64,000 nt of DNA. Origin: Cocos nucifera. Its lineage: Eukaryota; Streptophyta; Magnoliopsida; Arecales; Arecaceae. Of the stretch, positions 47,689-59,267 are shown one piece after another. Numbering within the stretch: position 1 is the first letter of the stretch; every line of letters starts with the position of its first letter. The stretch is taken from NCBI GenBank assembly GCA_006176705.1, contig QRFJ01002498.1, positions 62,001-126,000 on the forward strand, written 5' to 3'. The notes under the pieces are model-generated. The model was not told where the DNA came from. It made no database searches and saw only the letters and a program-made list of their open reading frames with translations. A program made the translations under genes and the position numbers.

Positions 47689-48250
47689 CTTTGAAAGAGA
47701 ATGCATGCTTATATGTGTAAGCCTATAGTGCCAAAGCCAACTAGTCTCATTAATTTTGGCATTCATGACTACTAGATATTGCATGTTTGTCATGAAAAGA
47801 TTATTCAAATCTACTATATAAAAATTACCATGTCTATGCCCAACAAATTTAATGCCATCATCATTAAGACTAGTTACAATACATAATGATGGTTCAAAAA
47901 TGACTTTATACCCTTTGTCATAAAATTAACTAATGCTTAAGAGATTATGTTTTAGACCATTTACAAATAAAATATTTTCAATATATTTAGAGGGAGTGAT
48001 ACCACTGTTATCTATATCGATGATCTTTTCTTTGCCATTGTCTCCAAAGGTAACCATCCCTCCATTTTTAGTATCAAGTGTGATGAATTAGGACTCATTA
48101 TTGGTCATGTGTCTTGAGCACCCGCTATCAAGATATTATTTTTTATTTATTTCTTGGGATGCAAGATACACCTACATACAAAATTAAATCTTCACTTTAG
48201 ATATCCAAGTTTTCTTGGGTCCTTTATGGTTAGTCACAATGGTTTCTTTT
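47689..48250 (-). pseudogene. El-1 protease and first half of GAG-pre-integrase
   Basis: Minus-strand protease start YLDSGCSRHMTNN near 48140, with the D-S-G triad intact, then FGDNGKEKIIDIDN and GLKHNLLSIS wording. The GAG-pre-integrase WLWHYRLTHISMHSLSKL stops at 47689, where El-3 entered; it resumes at 18165 with KKKLVIDLPKLNF. Several stops are present. Confidence 0.85.
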
Positions 48251-48379
48251 GGAATCCATATCCTCTTCACATTTGAATCTTCAATTTTACTAGAAAAACA
48301 TGTATATGATATATGTCCTACTTTACTACATTTAAGCAAGTAATATTTAAAAACTTATTACTTGATGAATTCATAAAAA

Positions 48380-49782
48380 TATTTTTTTTAAATTTTTATT
48401 TCTTTAAGGAATTGTAGCCAAGACTGGCTTTGTCATAAATAATCTTTTGATTTTTAAAAATCATTTATAGTTTGTTTGAGCTTAAAGTAAATTTTTCTAC
48501 CATTGGTTTTAACTTTGCAATCTCATTTTTCAAGTTCAGATTTTCTTGAGTTAAAGCAAGTTTTTCATTTGAAATGATTTCATTTTCTTTTATTAAGGAT
48601 TGATTCTTTAATTTGAGTTTCTTATTCGCAACCCCTAATTTCTTTAAATCATCTACTAAATCATAGAAAGCTTCTTGAAGTTCTTCAAAAATAAAGTCAT
48701 TAAAAATTTCAGCATTTATCTCATTTTCATGTGCCATAAGACACAAGTTGGCTTGTTCATGTGACTCTTCTTCTTCTGAGCTTGAGTTATCGCTATCACT
48801 TTTTGTAGTCATCATAGCCTTTTTCTTATACTTTTTGGGACCCTTCTTGAGTTGTGAACATTCGGACCAAAAGTGTCCCAGCTTCTTACACTTGTAACAA
48901 ATAAGGGGCTACTCCTTATCCTTCTCCTTGCTATGCTTCCCTTTTGTAGGTGGCCTTCTCCTGATTCCTTTTTTTTTTTTTCTTCAAAATTCTCTTAAAC
49001 TTTCTAGTGATGAGAGCTAACTCTTCATCTTATTCGTCATCTTCTATTTGATCTGATTCCTCCTCTTGTTGAATAGTAGACTTGAGGGCAATTATTTTTT
49101 TCTTCTTGGTATCTTCTTCTTGATATTGTTTTATGCTTAACTCATGTGTCATAAGCGATCCTAGAAGCTCCTCCAAAGGCAAGATGTTCAAATCCTTATT
49201 TTTTTAAATCGTGGATACTTTGACCTCCCATGTTCTTGGTAAGGACCTAAAAATCTTTCTCACAAGACCGCTGTTAGAATAAGACTTGTTATGACTCTTT
49301 AAACTATTTATAATGTCTATAAATCTAGTAAATATTTTAGTTATTGATTCATCATGCTCCATTTTAAAGAGTTCATATCTATACACAAGCATGTTAATTT
49401 TTGATTCTTTGACTTGATTAGTGCCTTCATGCGTTACTTCTAATCTATCTCATATTTTCTTAGCTGATATGTATGTTGAAATATGATTAAATTTATTAGC
49501 ATCTAAAGCACAATATAAAATATTTATGGCTTTAGCATTGAGCTGAGCTATTTTCTTATCAACATCATCTCATTCTCTTTTGGATTTGGTTGATTCTACA
49601 CCATCAATTATCTTAGTGGATGTGTGTGATCCATTAACTATAATATTCCATATATCATAGTCAAGTACTTGAATGAAGATTCTCATCCGAGCATTCTAAT
49701 AGGTATAGTTTGACTCATTGAAAAGTGAAAGTTGGTTTGTGGACTGCCCCTCAGCTAGTAAGATACTAACTTGGGTTGCCAT
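48380..49782 (-). pseudogene. El-1 gag, broken
   Basis: ATG at 49782 (MATQVSILLAEGQST), then NESNYTYWNARMRIFIQVLDYD, the usual gag N-terminal wording. The 49392-49204 section has the UBN2-like region (YELFKMEHDESITKIFTRF). A complete CCHC knuckle CYKCKKLGHFWSEC is at 48899-48858. The last open part, 48815-48465, is an acidic stretch followed by a long coiled coil (LKKLGVANKKLKLKNQSL onward), characteristic of Sirevirus gag. Interrupted by stops and frameshifts. Confidence 0.87.
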
Positions 49783-49830
49783 AAATCTTTGGCTCTTGAT
49801 GGTTAAATTAAAATAGGGCTAGAGCACGTG

Positions 49831-49842
49831 GCTTTGATACCA
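49831..49842 (-). other. El-1 primer-binding site
   Basis: The minus strand reads TGGTATCAAAGC, two bases inside the LTR edge at 49845. Same tRNA-Met variant as El-3. Confidence 0.8.
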
Positions 49843-49844
49843 CT

Positions 49845-51239
49845 TATTTCCTAGCTATGCAACTCAAGAGGAAGGGGTGAATTGGATTTTTAAAATTTTA
49901 AAGTTGATTTAGAATTATAAAGATTATATAATGATAAGCAAGTGAAATGTGGTGGGTGATTTAAGTGAAGTAAAGAAGTAAGTAGCAAGAAAACAAAAAA
50001 ATAAGGAGATGAGGATAAAAGCAAATAAACACATCATAAACAAACAAGATTTATAGTAGTTCGATGCCAATCTTGCACCTAAGAAAAATAAAAAAATAAG
50101 AAGATGAGGATAAAAGCAAATAAGCACACCATAAATAAATAAAATTTATAGTGGTTCGATGCCAACCTTGCACCTAAATCCACTCTCCAAGCTCCTACTT
50201 GAAAATTTAAATCCACTAACCATATTCAAACTTAATACAATATTGAAAACTTCCAACCCTAGCTATTCCAAGCTAGAACACTTATTTTTTAGGTTACAAG
50301 CCAACCCTATATAATCTGATTCAAGAATTTGATCAATCTTTTCAAGTTCTGAAACTCCCAAAACTTAAATTAAAATAATAAAATAGAGTATGAGTGTTAA
50401 CAACAATGAAATACAAAGTTAGCCCCTTTAATGAGCAAATAAAATATTAAAAATACTTTACACAACTAAGAAATAAGCTTTTATGATTTTACTTAAGATA
50501 GTTGAAGACTTAAATGAGCTCTTGAGAGATTAGTGAACTTGAAATGAATGCTTCTTTTGCTTGAAGAGGGCTTTTTGCTAGGATTGAAATGAATGCTTAA
50601 ATTCTCTTATGTATTCTTTCTTTTTGAAAGCATTTATATCCTCTAGGGGTGCTGGAGAGTGAACTGGGTAAGTTTGGAGCTGTTGGAGTATCATTTAAGA
50701 GCATTAAATATGGCTGAAAAGGGCTGAAAACTAGCCATTATAGAAATTTTCCATCACAGGGGTTGACTCATGAGTCGACTCATGGCATGGGGGTCAACTC
50801 ATGGGTCGACCTCTATTGCACAAAACTAAAAATCTCTATTTTTATTTTTTGATGGCAAAACAATAGAGGTTGACTCATGAGTCGATCCTTTTTGTGGGCC
50901 ACTCAAAAACAAGCATGCCAATCATCCCTTTTAGCACGAGCAGACTTAGGGGTCGATCCTTTTGATAAAACTTAATTTTCTTCTACTTTATGCATCCAAA
51001 AATCATGAAACTACCTCCAAAAGATCAGAATTCTTCTTGGCTTGCTCTTGAGGCTTCTAAATAAATTTTCTTGACCTCCAACTTTGTGAAATTATGATTT
51101 TTTCCTTCTTAAGCTTTCTTTAATAAGCTTGTAATTTCTTATGAAACTTGAAATACACAATAGATCTTTTTCCAAGCCAAAATCATTAGTAATCCTCTCA
51201 AATATTTTGTAATAATCAAAATCAATTCTTGGAGCAACA
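49845..51239 (-). repeat. El-1 5' LTR (right copy)
   Basis: 1395 bp. Longer than the left LTR because of a 95-bp tandem duplication (49987-50080 and 50081-50175) and an insertion of about 50 bp near 50815-50870, which holds an extra palindrome. The following TCTTC (51240-51244) is the target duplication. Confidence 0.9.
49987..50175. repeat. Tandem duplication within El-1 right LTR
   Basis: Two adjacent copies (94 and 95 bp) from 'aagaaaa' to 'cttgcacct'. Only one copy is in the left LTR, so the duplication arose after insertion or at reverse transcription. Confidence 0.8.
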
Positions 51240-51244
51240 TCTTC

Positions 51245-51640
51245 CTACCATAACATCCTAAACTCTCCAAGCTCTTCATATTACTCTTTCCCCTCTTAAT
51301 AAAACCACATAATTTCTCTCCCTAAGACAAAATGGCCACTATCTTCGCATCACTAGTTCACCTATCTCCGCATCCTAAAATTATTGAATTTATGATCAAT
51401 AAAACATAAATTCTAATAAGATTAGGACTTGGTAATGAATCTAAATAGAAGTTTGAGTAACATCTATTTCTTAGCTTATTCATGTCCCAATTGACACCTC
51501 CACATCCTATCCACCACTTCACGATGGCTGTGATTTATTGTTTGGATGTTCGCATTGCTATAAGCATCCAGTCTAAGCTAGTGACTAGATATACCTCTTT
51601 TATTATAAATTGAGATAGGGAGGAATATTGTTGACCTTCA
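51245..51640. other. Short interval between El-1 and El-6
   Basis: No gene. It may be the continuation of the El-0 LTR split by El-1 (with 7686-7877), but its other terminus cannot be fixed. Confidence 0.3.
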
Positions 51641-54296
51641 TGTTAGGAATTGTATCCTAAAGCCAATCGTCTAGATTGTAGATAGTTGAGCTAATTATAA
51701 AATATACTTGAATTATAAATGAATAAAATTATTATTCTGGCAATTTCATCACTTTATGCATCTTTCTATAATGAACTCTCTTATGATGAAGTTCTTAAGA
51801 CTATTTAGACTCGATAAAGAAGAATATGTCATTTAGTCCTTAAACCTAAGGGTGACCAAATGATATGTTGTTACTAAGGACGACAACGTAATCGAGTGTA
51901 GGTCGTTGCGTACCATATTCATTGATTGTTTTCTTAACCAAGGAGTATGGAGATACTGGTATGGCATGTAAGTGAAATATAAGGATATATTTCACTGGTC
52001 GTGATCCAAATATGGAGCTCTCTACTTCAAGAGTTGCTGACAAAGGATATGGATATAAGTATCCTTTAGACCTGAGATCACCATGGTGACTTGCAAGCAA
52101 TTTACTTCACTTAAGTACCGAACTATCTGAATTTCTAATTCAGTAATGGAAGGTTACTGGATGCAGTCAAGTACTTATTTTATTGGTGCATGAGTAAAGA
52201 TGGGATTGACCTCTCCACGTGTTGGAGCAGATGCATCACTGTATTTTAATTTAGCAAAATCTTGGTCAGGATAGTCCATTCGATGGATACTAAATTTTGA
52301 AATACAACATGGATGGATTTTTAGGATTGACAGTATATCCTAGATCATCCTTAAGTATTGTAATCAAGGGGATAAATTATCTAATAATCATATGCCATAG
52401 ATTCGTCGATATTGCATTGCGACTATTTGAATTATCCGAACGTCGAGTACTATTGCTAGATGGTTATATCGATTGATACAAGAAATTGATTTCTATGCTA
52501 TCGGCTCAGGATACAAACCTATGGGGTCACACACCATAGGAATTTCTATCTGATCTGATGGCTGATCAAGAGTTCTAATGATCTAAAACTTTGAGGTCAA
52601 GAGTCCCACTGGACTAGGACTCTATGACCAGGAGTTCCATTGGACTGGGACTCTGCCTTCATGGATCCCATTGGACTATGACTCTGATTGAAGGATTAAT
52701 TAATAATTAGATTATTGATTAGCTTAATTTAATTGAGTGATGAGGATTTGATCCAATCTAATTGAATTTGATTTGATTGGGTTTGATCTAATCAAGTCAT
52801 GAGATGATCTAATCGCTATGAGAGATTCGATCTCGATTTGATCAGAATTTGGATTCAATTAATTTCTAATTTGATTAGATTTTAATTAGATTGGATTAAG
52901 CTTAATTTGATTAGGTTTGTCCTAGTCTAATTGAGTCTAGAAAATTAGTTTGGTTGAAACCAATTTGGACCAAGTCAAATGAGTTTTGAATCCTAATCTC
53001 CCTACACCACCTCATTTATAACCCACGCCTCTCCATGCATCTTTTGTTTTTGCATGAGAGTTTCTCACACCCAGAAGTGGTGTGCACCTCCTCTCTTTTC
53101 TCTATTTGACCCAATCTAAGTGTTGGACTGGTTCAAACAAAATTGAATTTTGAATTCAATTAATGGTTATTTAGTTGAAACTTTCGAACCCTCTTAACCT
53201 TATCCACTTGCCACGCCCCCTTGTGTTTTCTAATGCACATTTTTGTGCATTTCTGAGTGTGGATGCATAGAAGGAGAGTCCTTCTGCATGTCAATCATCC
53301 TGGTGTGGCTGTTGGAAAAGGATAAGAAGGCTTTTGAGTCTAAATTTGGATGGGAGGTTGAAACAAGTTCAAGATCCAACGCTTATCCAAACAAACATGC
53401 ATAAAATCCACTGTTCTCACCCATTTAAACAGAGTTTTTTCCTGGGTGTGTGAAGGTGCATGTGAGATATCTGAGAGGGTGCGTAAGGGGTTTCTTAGGG
53501 AGAGAAATCTGAGGAGGGTGCATCCTTTTAGGCATAAGAAAAGTCATCTGGATGTTCTTGCGCTAATGCTGCTTCACCTTTTGTCTCATGCACAACTTCA
53601 AAAGAAGTTTTGATTATGTGCATGAACTCTATTTGAGGAAGTGTTTCTCAAAATTAAAGGGTAAGGCATGTGGATCTCTTGGTGGTGAGGATATTGCTTT
53701 GTCACAAAAACCTTAAGGGTGGGACTCTAAGGTTTTGGGTCAGCAAAGGTTCTAAGGTTTCGATCCAGGGTTTGGGTGGTGAGTGTGAGTGCTGTGAGTG
53801 CCCAATCACCACTGAATTTTCACCACCACCTCGTCATCCTCTAAAATACATATGCTGGTCTTTTGGAGCATCTGAAAGATTGAGAAGCAGATCATCAATC
53901 AAATCGATGAAGATCGAATGTTGAAGGCTCCGGTGAGGAGCTAACACTCTGATGGAGCTGGTCAGGATCAGGAGTGTCGTGTGGACCAATCGTAGAGGCT
54001 GAATGAGTGTACGACTGTAGCACGATGCCAAAACTTCTTTCGGTGGATTCAGATCATGGAGATCATCTATCCATGCATAGGTATTGTGTTCTGAATACAT
54101 GTTCAATCAGTTAATATGATTTGTTGATCAAACGCATTTAATTTTTAATTACTTATTAGCATGTCTAGATTCCAGTGTAGGATTATTGATGTAATGCATG
54201 CATAGAATTAATTTAAGATTAATTTTGCTTTCACTGCAATTAAAATTTTGAAAAAGTTTTGAAAAGCATGTCTAAAATCCTGCATAGTTTCCAACA
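51641..54296 (+). repeat. El-6 5' LTR
   Basis: 2656 bp, TGTTAGGAATTGTATCC to TTTCCAACA, followed by the primer-binding site. Three tandem units at about 52595-52690 carry inverted words such as AGTCCCACTGGACTAGGACT. Plus-strand ORFs inside (e.g. 53670-53924) are not considered genes. Confidence 0.82.
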
Positions 54297-54297
54297 G

Positions 54298-54309
54298 TGG
54301 TATCAGAGC
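54298..54309 (+). other. El-6 primer-binding site
   Basis: TGGTATCAGAGC, canonical tRNA-Met complement, one base after the LTR. Confidence 0.85.
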
Positions 54310-56208
54310 AAGGGTTGCTTGACATATTTTAATATATAATTAAAAAAATTAAATGTATAAATGCATATATGATATGTTTTAGATCTATAATTTATGATTG
54401 TAGGTATTTGGAGCTAGCTCGGATGTGCAGTCGAGCCGGCTCGGGCTCAAATCAAGCCGGCTCAGTGTTGATTTGAGCCAGCTATCTCAGGCCATCTGAG
54501 ATTGTGTCCGGCTTAGATATGCTATCGAGCCAGCTCGGCACTATATCAAGCTAGCTGTCTCAGAAAGATAAATGCTGTGCTCGGATGAATTACAGTCGAG
54601 CCAGCTTGTCATCTGATCGAGCTAGCTCGACAGCGATGAGCATGCATGGATAGGATCCAAAGTATTTTATGATTTTTTTTATTAAAATAGTTTTAATTAA
54701 AAATTGAATATGAATATGTTAGATTAGATCTAAATCTTGATTCATGATTTAATTTTTATTATACTATATTTTTTGTTATGAAACTAGCAATAGGTTGTTT
54801 ATGAAATGAGTTGATCCATTTATAAAATGAGTCAACTCATTTAGTGAACAGAAAATAATTTTTTTAAAAAAATTTAAAAATTATTTTTGAAATGTCGAAC
54901 TCCAATCCATTAGCCTAAAAATTTTATCAAAAGAATTAAGTATTATCTCATAGGATCTAGAATTGTGAATTAAAGATCCCAAGATAAAAGCATAAAACTA
55001 TGGGTTAAAGGGTTAGATGAATTAGGTCCATTAATTGGGTTAGACCTAAGGTTAGTTAAAGAATAGACTTAACTAGAGTAATTGATCAAATCTAACTAAA
55101 TGTTGAATTAGATTAGGTCAAGGATACTCTAGATTCAACTTCAATAGTTATAGTTGAATAAGTTCATGTCTTTAACAAAGACCAAGATGGATTTGATTCA
55201 TAGTTACGCAGTCGAGCCTGAAATTACTTGGTTGATCAGATTGAATCTAATTAATCGGTTGGTGTCTAAAATAAATTTGGCAGTCTAGACTAGTAGTTTT
55301 TAATTGAAAGCTATTTGCACTGATTAGATCTTTGATAAGTTAATGGTATATTTCTTCCACTGATCTCACTTACTAATCGACATGGCCGATTAGAATTTAA
55401 TTAGATCACTTGGTGATTCGAGCTAACCCATGTCACTAGAAATTAGTTTGATTGATTTTAATCAGTAAGACTGAATTAGGTATCTATGGATCTAAATTGA
55501 TCCTAATCTTAACCTATTGACTTGGTAAAGTCAGTGGAAGGATTCAACTTGCTAAAGTCAGTAGTAGAAAATTGGTCAATATCCTTTTTATCCTTAAATC
55601 ACATATAATCTAAATTCTCTAAATTATTAGATCTTTAAAATGATAAAGTTATGGGGATAACTGAGTCATAGCCTCCTATTAAGATGAATAGTAATGAGTT
55701 CAATTTTCTATGTGGACATTGGAGGTGCCTTACACCTGATATTTATCTGAATGTTGGAATTACTATTCATCAGATGATGATTAAGTCGCACTCTCTGAAC
55801 GACGATTAGGTTAGCCAGAGCTTTTCTCAGACCTACTTTTCATTCGTTTGATACACCGAACTCAATCATGTTAATGGTTGGACCTAACCATATCTTTTTA
55901 GTGGAGGTCAAAGCCTATTGAATTAATTTTTGGGGCAAAATAAAATTACTGAAAATTATTTGGAGAAGTAATTGATTGTGAACCTACCTGTAGATACACA
56001 TAGGTTAGCCAGAGCTTTTCTCGAGCCCATTTATAGTTTATGCAGATTCTGGTACCCACTAAGGAGTTAGTGTAATTCGTCGAATTGGAGGTAGAAGCTA
56101 TCAATTCGTTAAAAATAGTGAGAGAATCTTTAGACTAAAGTTCAAGTCTTTAGGATTAATTAATTCAAGTACTAATAAAATTTCATATTTTTCTTTCAAA
56201 TAAATAGA
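54310..56208 (+). other. El-6 5' leader with palindrome cluster
   Basis: Non-coding. 54410-54640 has eight or nine CGAGCCGGCTCG-type units, including the perfect palindrome at 54432-54443. From about 55000 it resembles, in reverse complement, the El-4 and El-5 leaders ('ggtgtctaa', 'tttggcag', 'gatctcacttac', 'gagctaaccca' in the same order). Confidence 0.65.
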
Positions 56209-59200
56209 ATGGCTAGTGTAAGTCCGCTGTTCACTATTGGACAATGATAAGCTTTTAGGATCTAATTATGAGAAGTCTGGTGTTGACCCTAATCAGACAG
56301 ACCTAAAGAGGAATAGTCCTCTTGATCTAAATATGCTAAACAGGAGAAATTAGCAAATGGTTATTGGACAAGGATGTTATATGATAACACCTTGTAATTT
56401 TTCTGTTTGTGATAAATCTATCTGGTATTAAATACCGAAAGTCTAGTTTACATATGCAATTCATTGCATGGACTTCAAATTGGTAGAAAATTTTAGGACG
56501 TCGAAAAATTTTTGAATGTTGGGGATGAAAGGAATGTTCCAATCCTAGCATTAGAAACTCTTGAGCTTATTTTCAAAACTAATAGTATCATTTTAAGTGA
56601 CTGTTACTATGGTCCATCTTTTATAATAAACATAATATCTGTTAGGCTTTTGACCTAGGATGGTTATTGTTTATCAATAAAAAAAATATTATGATATAAT
56701 TATGAATGATGTCACAATAATATGAGAATAATTAAGAAATAATATTTATATTTTATCATAGTCTATTAGTGTAATGTACACATCAAATAAATGTCCAAAA
56801 CTAGATAATGTCATCGATGCTTATCTTTGTCACTGTCGGCTCGATCATATAAATAAGAATAGGATCAATAAGTTAGTCAAGGAGCATATCCTTGATATCG
56901 ATGATTATAAATCATTGATTACCTATGAGTCCTACCTTCTTGATAAAATGACCAAATCATCTTTTATTAAAAAGGATGAGTGGGCCACTGAACTTCTGGG
57001 TTTAGTACATACTGATGTATGTGGACCTATGAACATATGTGCTAAAGATGGGTTCTACTACTTCATTATATTTATTGATGATCTATCAAGATATAGGTAC
57101 GTCTATCTTATGAAGAGTTAATCCATTTCATTTAAAATGTTCAAATGATATCACAATGAGGTAGAAAAATAACTTTAAAAAAGTATTAAAACTCTTCGAT
57201 CAGATCCAGGAGAGAATGAGATTCTCTCATAATGGATCCCTCCTGGAATACCGCAGCATAATGGTGTGTCTGAAAGAAGAAATCGGACCTTGTTAAATAT
57301 GGTTCAGTCCATGATGGGATTTATGAGTCTGCCAATTTTTTTTAGGGGTTATGCACTTGAGATTACTTGTAATGTCTTGAATAATATTTCAAGCAAGTCT
57401 ATTGCAAAGACTCCATATGAGATATAGACTGGGCGTAGGTTAATGCTCTCTCACCTTAGGATTTGAGGATGTCTGGCTTATGTCAAATATTTACAAGCAA
57501 AAAAGCTTAGACCTATTTTCGATAAATGCTTGTTTATAGGATACCGCAAGAAAACTAGAGGTTATTACTTCTATGTTGCTAAAAAATAAAAGGTGTTCGT
57601 CAGCAATAAGGCAATCCTTTTAGAAAAAAAAATTCTTATGGAAGGAACAGCTGCCTCTAATGTTGAGCTTAGTGAAGTTCAACGATGGAAGAACTGGCAT
57701 ATTCTAATGAACCTGTAGAACTGGATTTGATAAGATCAAATCCAGAATCCATTGTAGATGCACCCTTGAGGAGATTAGGTAGAGTACCACGTCAGCCGAA
57801 TAGATACTATGATTTCTTGATCTAGGATGGTGATCTTATTGAACTCGATGAGAATGATGAGGATTCGATCATCTATATGGATGCCATGCAGAGGATCGAC
57901 TCTGATAAGTGGCTAAAAGCCATAAAGTCTGAAATAGAGTCCATGAGAGTTAACAGTATATGGACACTAGTTGATCCACCTGAACAGATAAAATCCATTG
58001 GGTGTAAAAGAATTTTTAAAAGAGAAAGAAGCACGGATGAAAAGGTGGAGATCTATAAAGCCCGTCTAGTTGCCCAGAGATATTGTCAGCATTTTGGTAT
58101 TGACTATGATGAGATATTTTTTCTAATGACAATGCTCAAGTACATTCGAATTATGCTTGCGATAGCAGCACATGTGGACTATAAGATCTGATAGATGGAT
58201 ATGAAGACAACTTTCCTAAATGGAGAGCTAGATGAAAAGTTGTATATGATACAGCCTGAGGATTTCACATCCATAGATGAGTCCAAGGTGTGCGGGCTTC
58301 AAAGATCCATCTATGGATTGAAGCAGGCATCATGGATTTAGAACATGCATTTTGATAAAGTCATCAGAATGTATGACTTTGTTAAGAATGGAGAGAAATC
58401 CTATGTATATAAATGGGCTAATGGTTCTATAGTTGTATTTCTTGTACTATATGTGGATGATATTCTCTTAATTGAGAATGATATTCCTGCATTATAAGGA
58501 ATAAAAGTTTGGTTGTTGTCTTAGTTCTCCATGAAGGACTTGGAGGAAGCTTCTTTCATCCTAGAGATGAAGATTTATAAAGATAGATCTAAAAGATTGC
58601 TTGGTTTATGTCACTCCACATATATCGATACCATGCTGAAGAGGTTCAGCATGGCAAATTTTAAGAAAGACTATCTTTCGATAGGCCATGGAATTACTCG
58701 AGGAAAAATTATCCAACAACTCCTCAAGAGAGAGCGTATAAGTAAAATATCATATGCTTCGGTAATGGATTATATAATGTATGCCATGACGTGTACGAGA
58801 CTAGACGTGGCATACTCATCAGGGTAGTGAACAGATACCAGTATGATCTGGATGAGAATCATTGACCATCTATGGAGATGCTGATTTGAAACTTATGAGA
58901 TATGCTGATTTTAGTTTCTAGTTAGATTACGATAGTAATAAGAGTATGTCAGGTTATGTTTTTATCCTGAACGGAGGAGCAATCTGCTGGAAAGTTTCAA
59001 GTAGCACACTATGGCCGATTATATGTGCGAGATGGAGTATGTCGTGGCATTCAATGTTGCAATGAAAGCTGTATGGCTGTGAAAGTTCATCGATGAGCTG
59101 AGAGTAGCATCCACCTTGGATGGTCTGATTTTGCTTTACTATAATAGCACTAGAGTCATAGCTCAAGCAAAGCAGTCGAAGGCATATCAGGGCACCAAGC

Positions 59201-59267
59201 ACATTCTACATCGCTACCATCTTATATGAGAGATCGTAGAATGAGGTGACGTCTAATGCATAGTCGT
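56209..59267 (+). pseudogene. El-6 gag remnant and pol, broken
   Basis: ATG at 56209 opens MASVSPLFTILDNDKLLGSN, a Copia gag start, but nearly all gag and the knuckle are deleted and protease-type sequence follows by about 56390. GAG-pre-integrase and integrase core: 56774-57121 (CHCRLDHINKNRINKLV, LGLVHTDVCGPMNI, FIDDLSRYRYVYLM), then PPGIPQHNGVSERRNRTLLN near 57240. RT: 57877-58191 and LYVDDILLIEND near 58450. The RT-RNase H link is at 58531-58827. RNase H to 59267 is fragmentary. Many stops look like transitions in Gln or Trp codons. Confidence 0.85.

Larger units (their letters stand above)
7878..51239 (-). mobile_element. El-1: Sirevirus-like Copia retrotransposon, carrying nested insertions
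   Basis: Flanked by a perfect 5-bp target-site duplication TCTTC (7873-7877 and 51240-51244). Reading the minus strand: 5' LTR 51239-49845, primer-binding site 49842-49831, gag from 49782, protease and GAG-pre-integrase to 47689, then (after El-3) integrase, RT and RNase H ending at 15561, then (after El-2) an env-like ORF 11534-9820, polypurine tract 9105-9092 and 3' LTR 9091-7878. The order PR-INT-RT-RH defines Copia. The extra ORF after pol and the 'tgattttgatgat' LTR start followed by 'catcatcaaaaag' tracts point to the Sirevirus lineage. Removing nested elements leaves about 10.4 kb, a normal length. Multiple stops and frameshifts make it defective. Confidence 0.92.
51641..59267 (+). mobile_element. 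El-6: Copia retrotransposon, visible part
   Basis: 5' LTR 51641-54296, canonical primer-binding site, long leader, gag remnant, then protease, integrase, RT and RNase H in plus orientation. Cut at 59268 by El-7; the rest, including the 3' LTR, would lie beyond the window. The leader and protein wording are related to El-4 and El-5. The left duplication candidate is CTTCA (51636-51640), unconfirmed. Confidence 0.87.

Noticed and set aside
53670..54106. ORFs on both strands near the end of the El-6 LTR
   Set aside because: They lie inside the LTR, overlap each other and match nothing; LTR sequence explains them.
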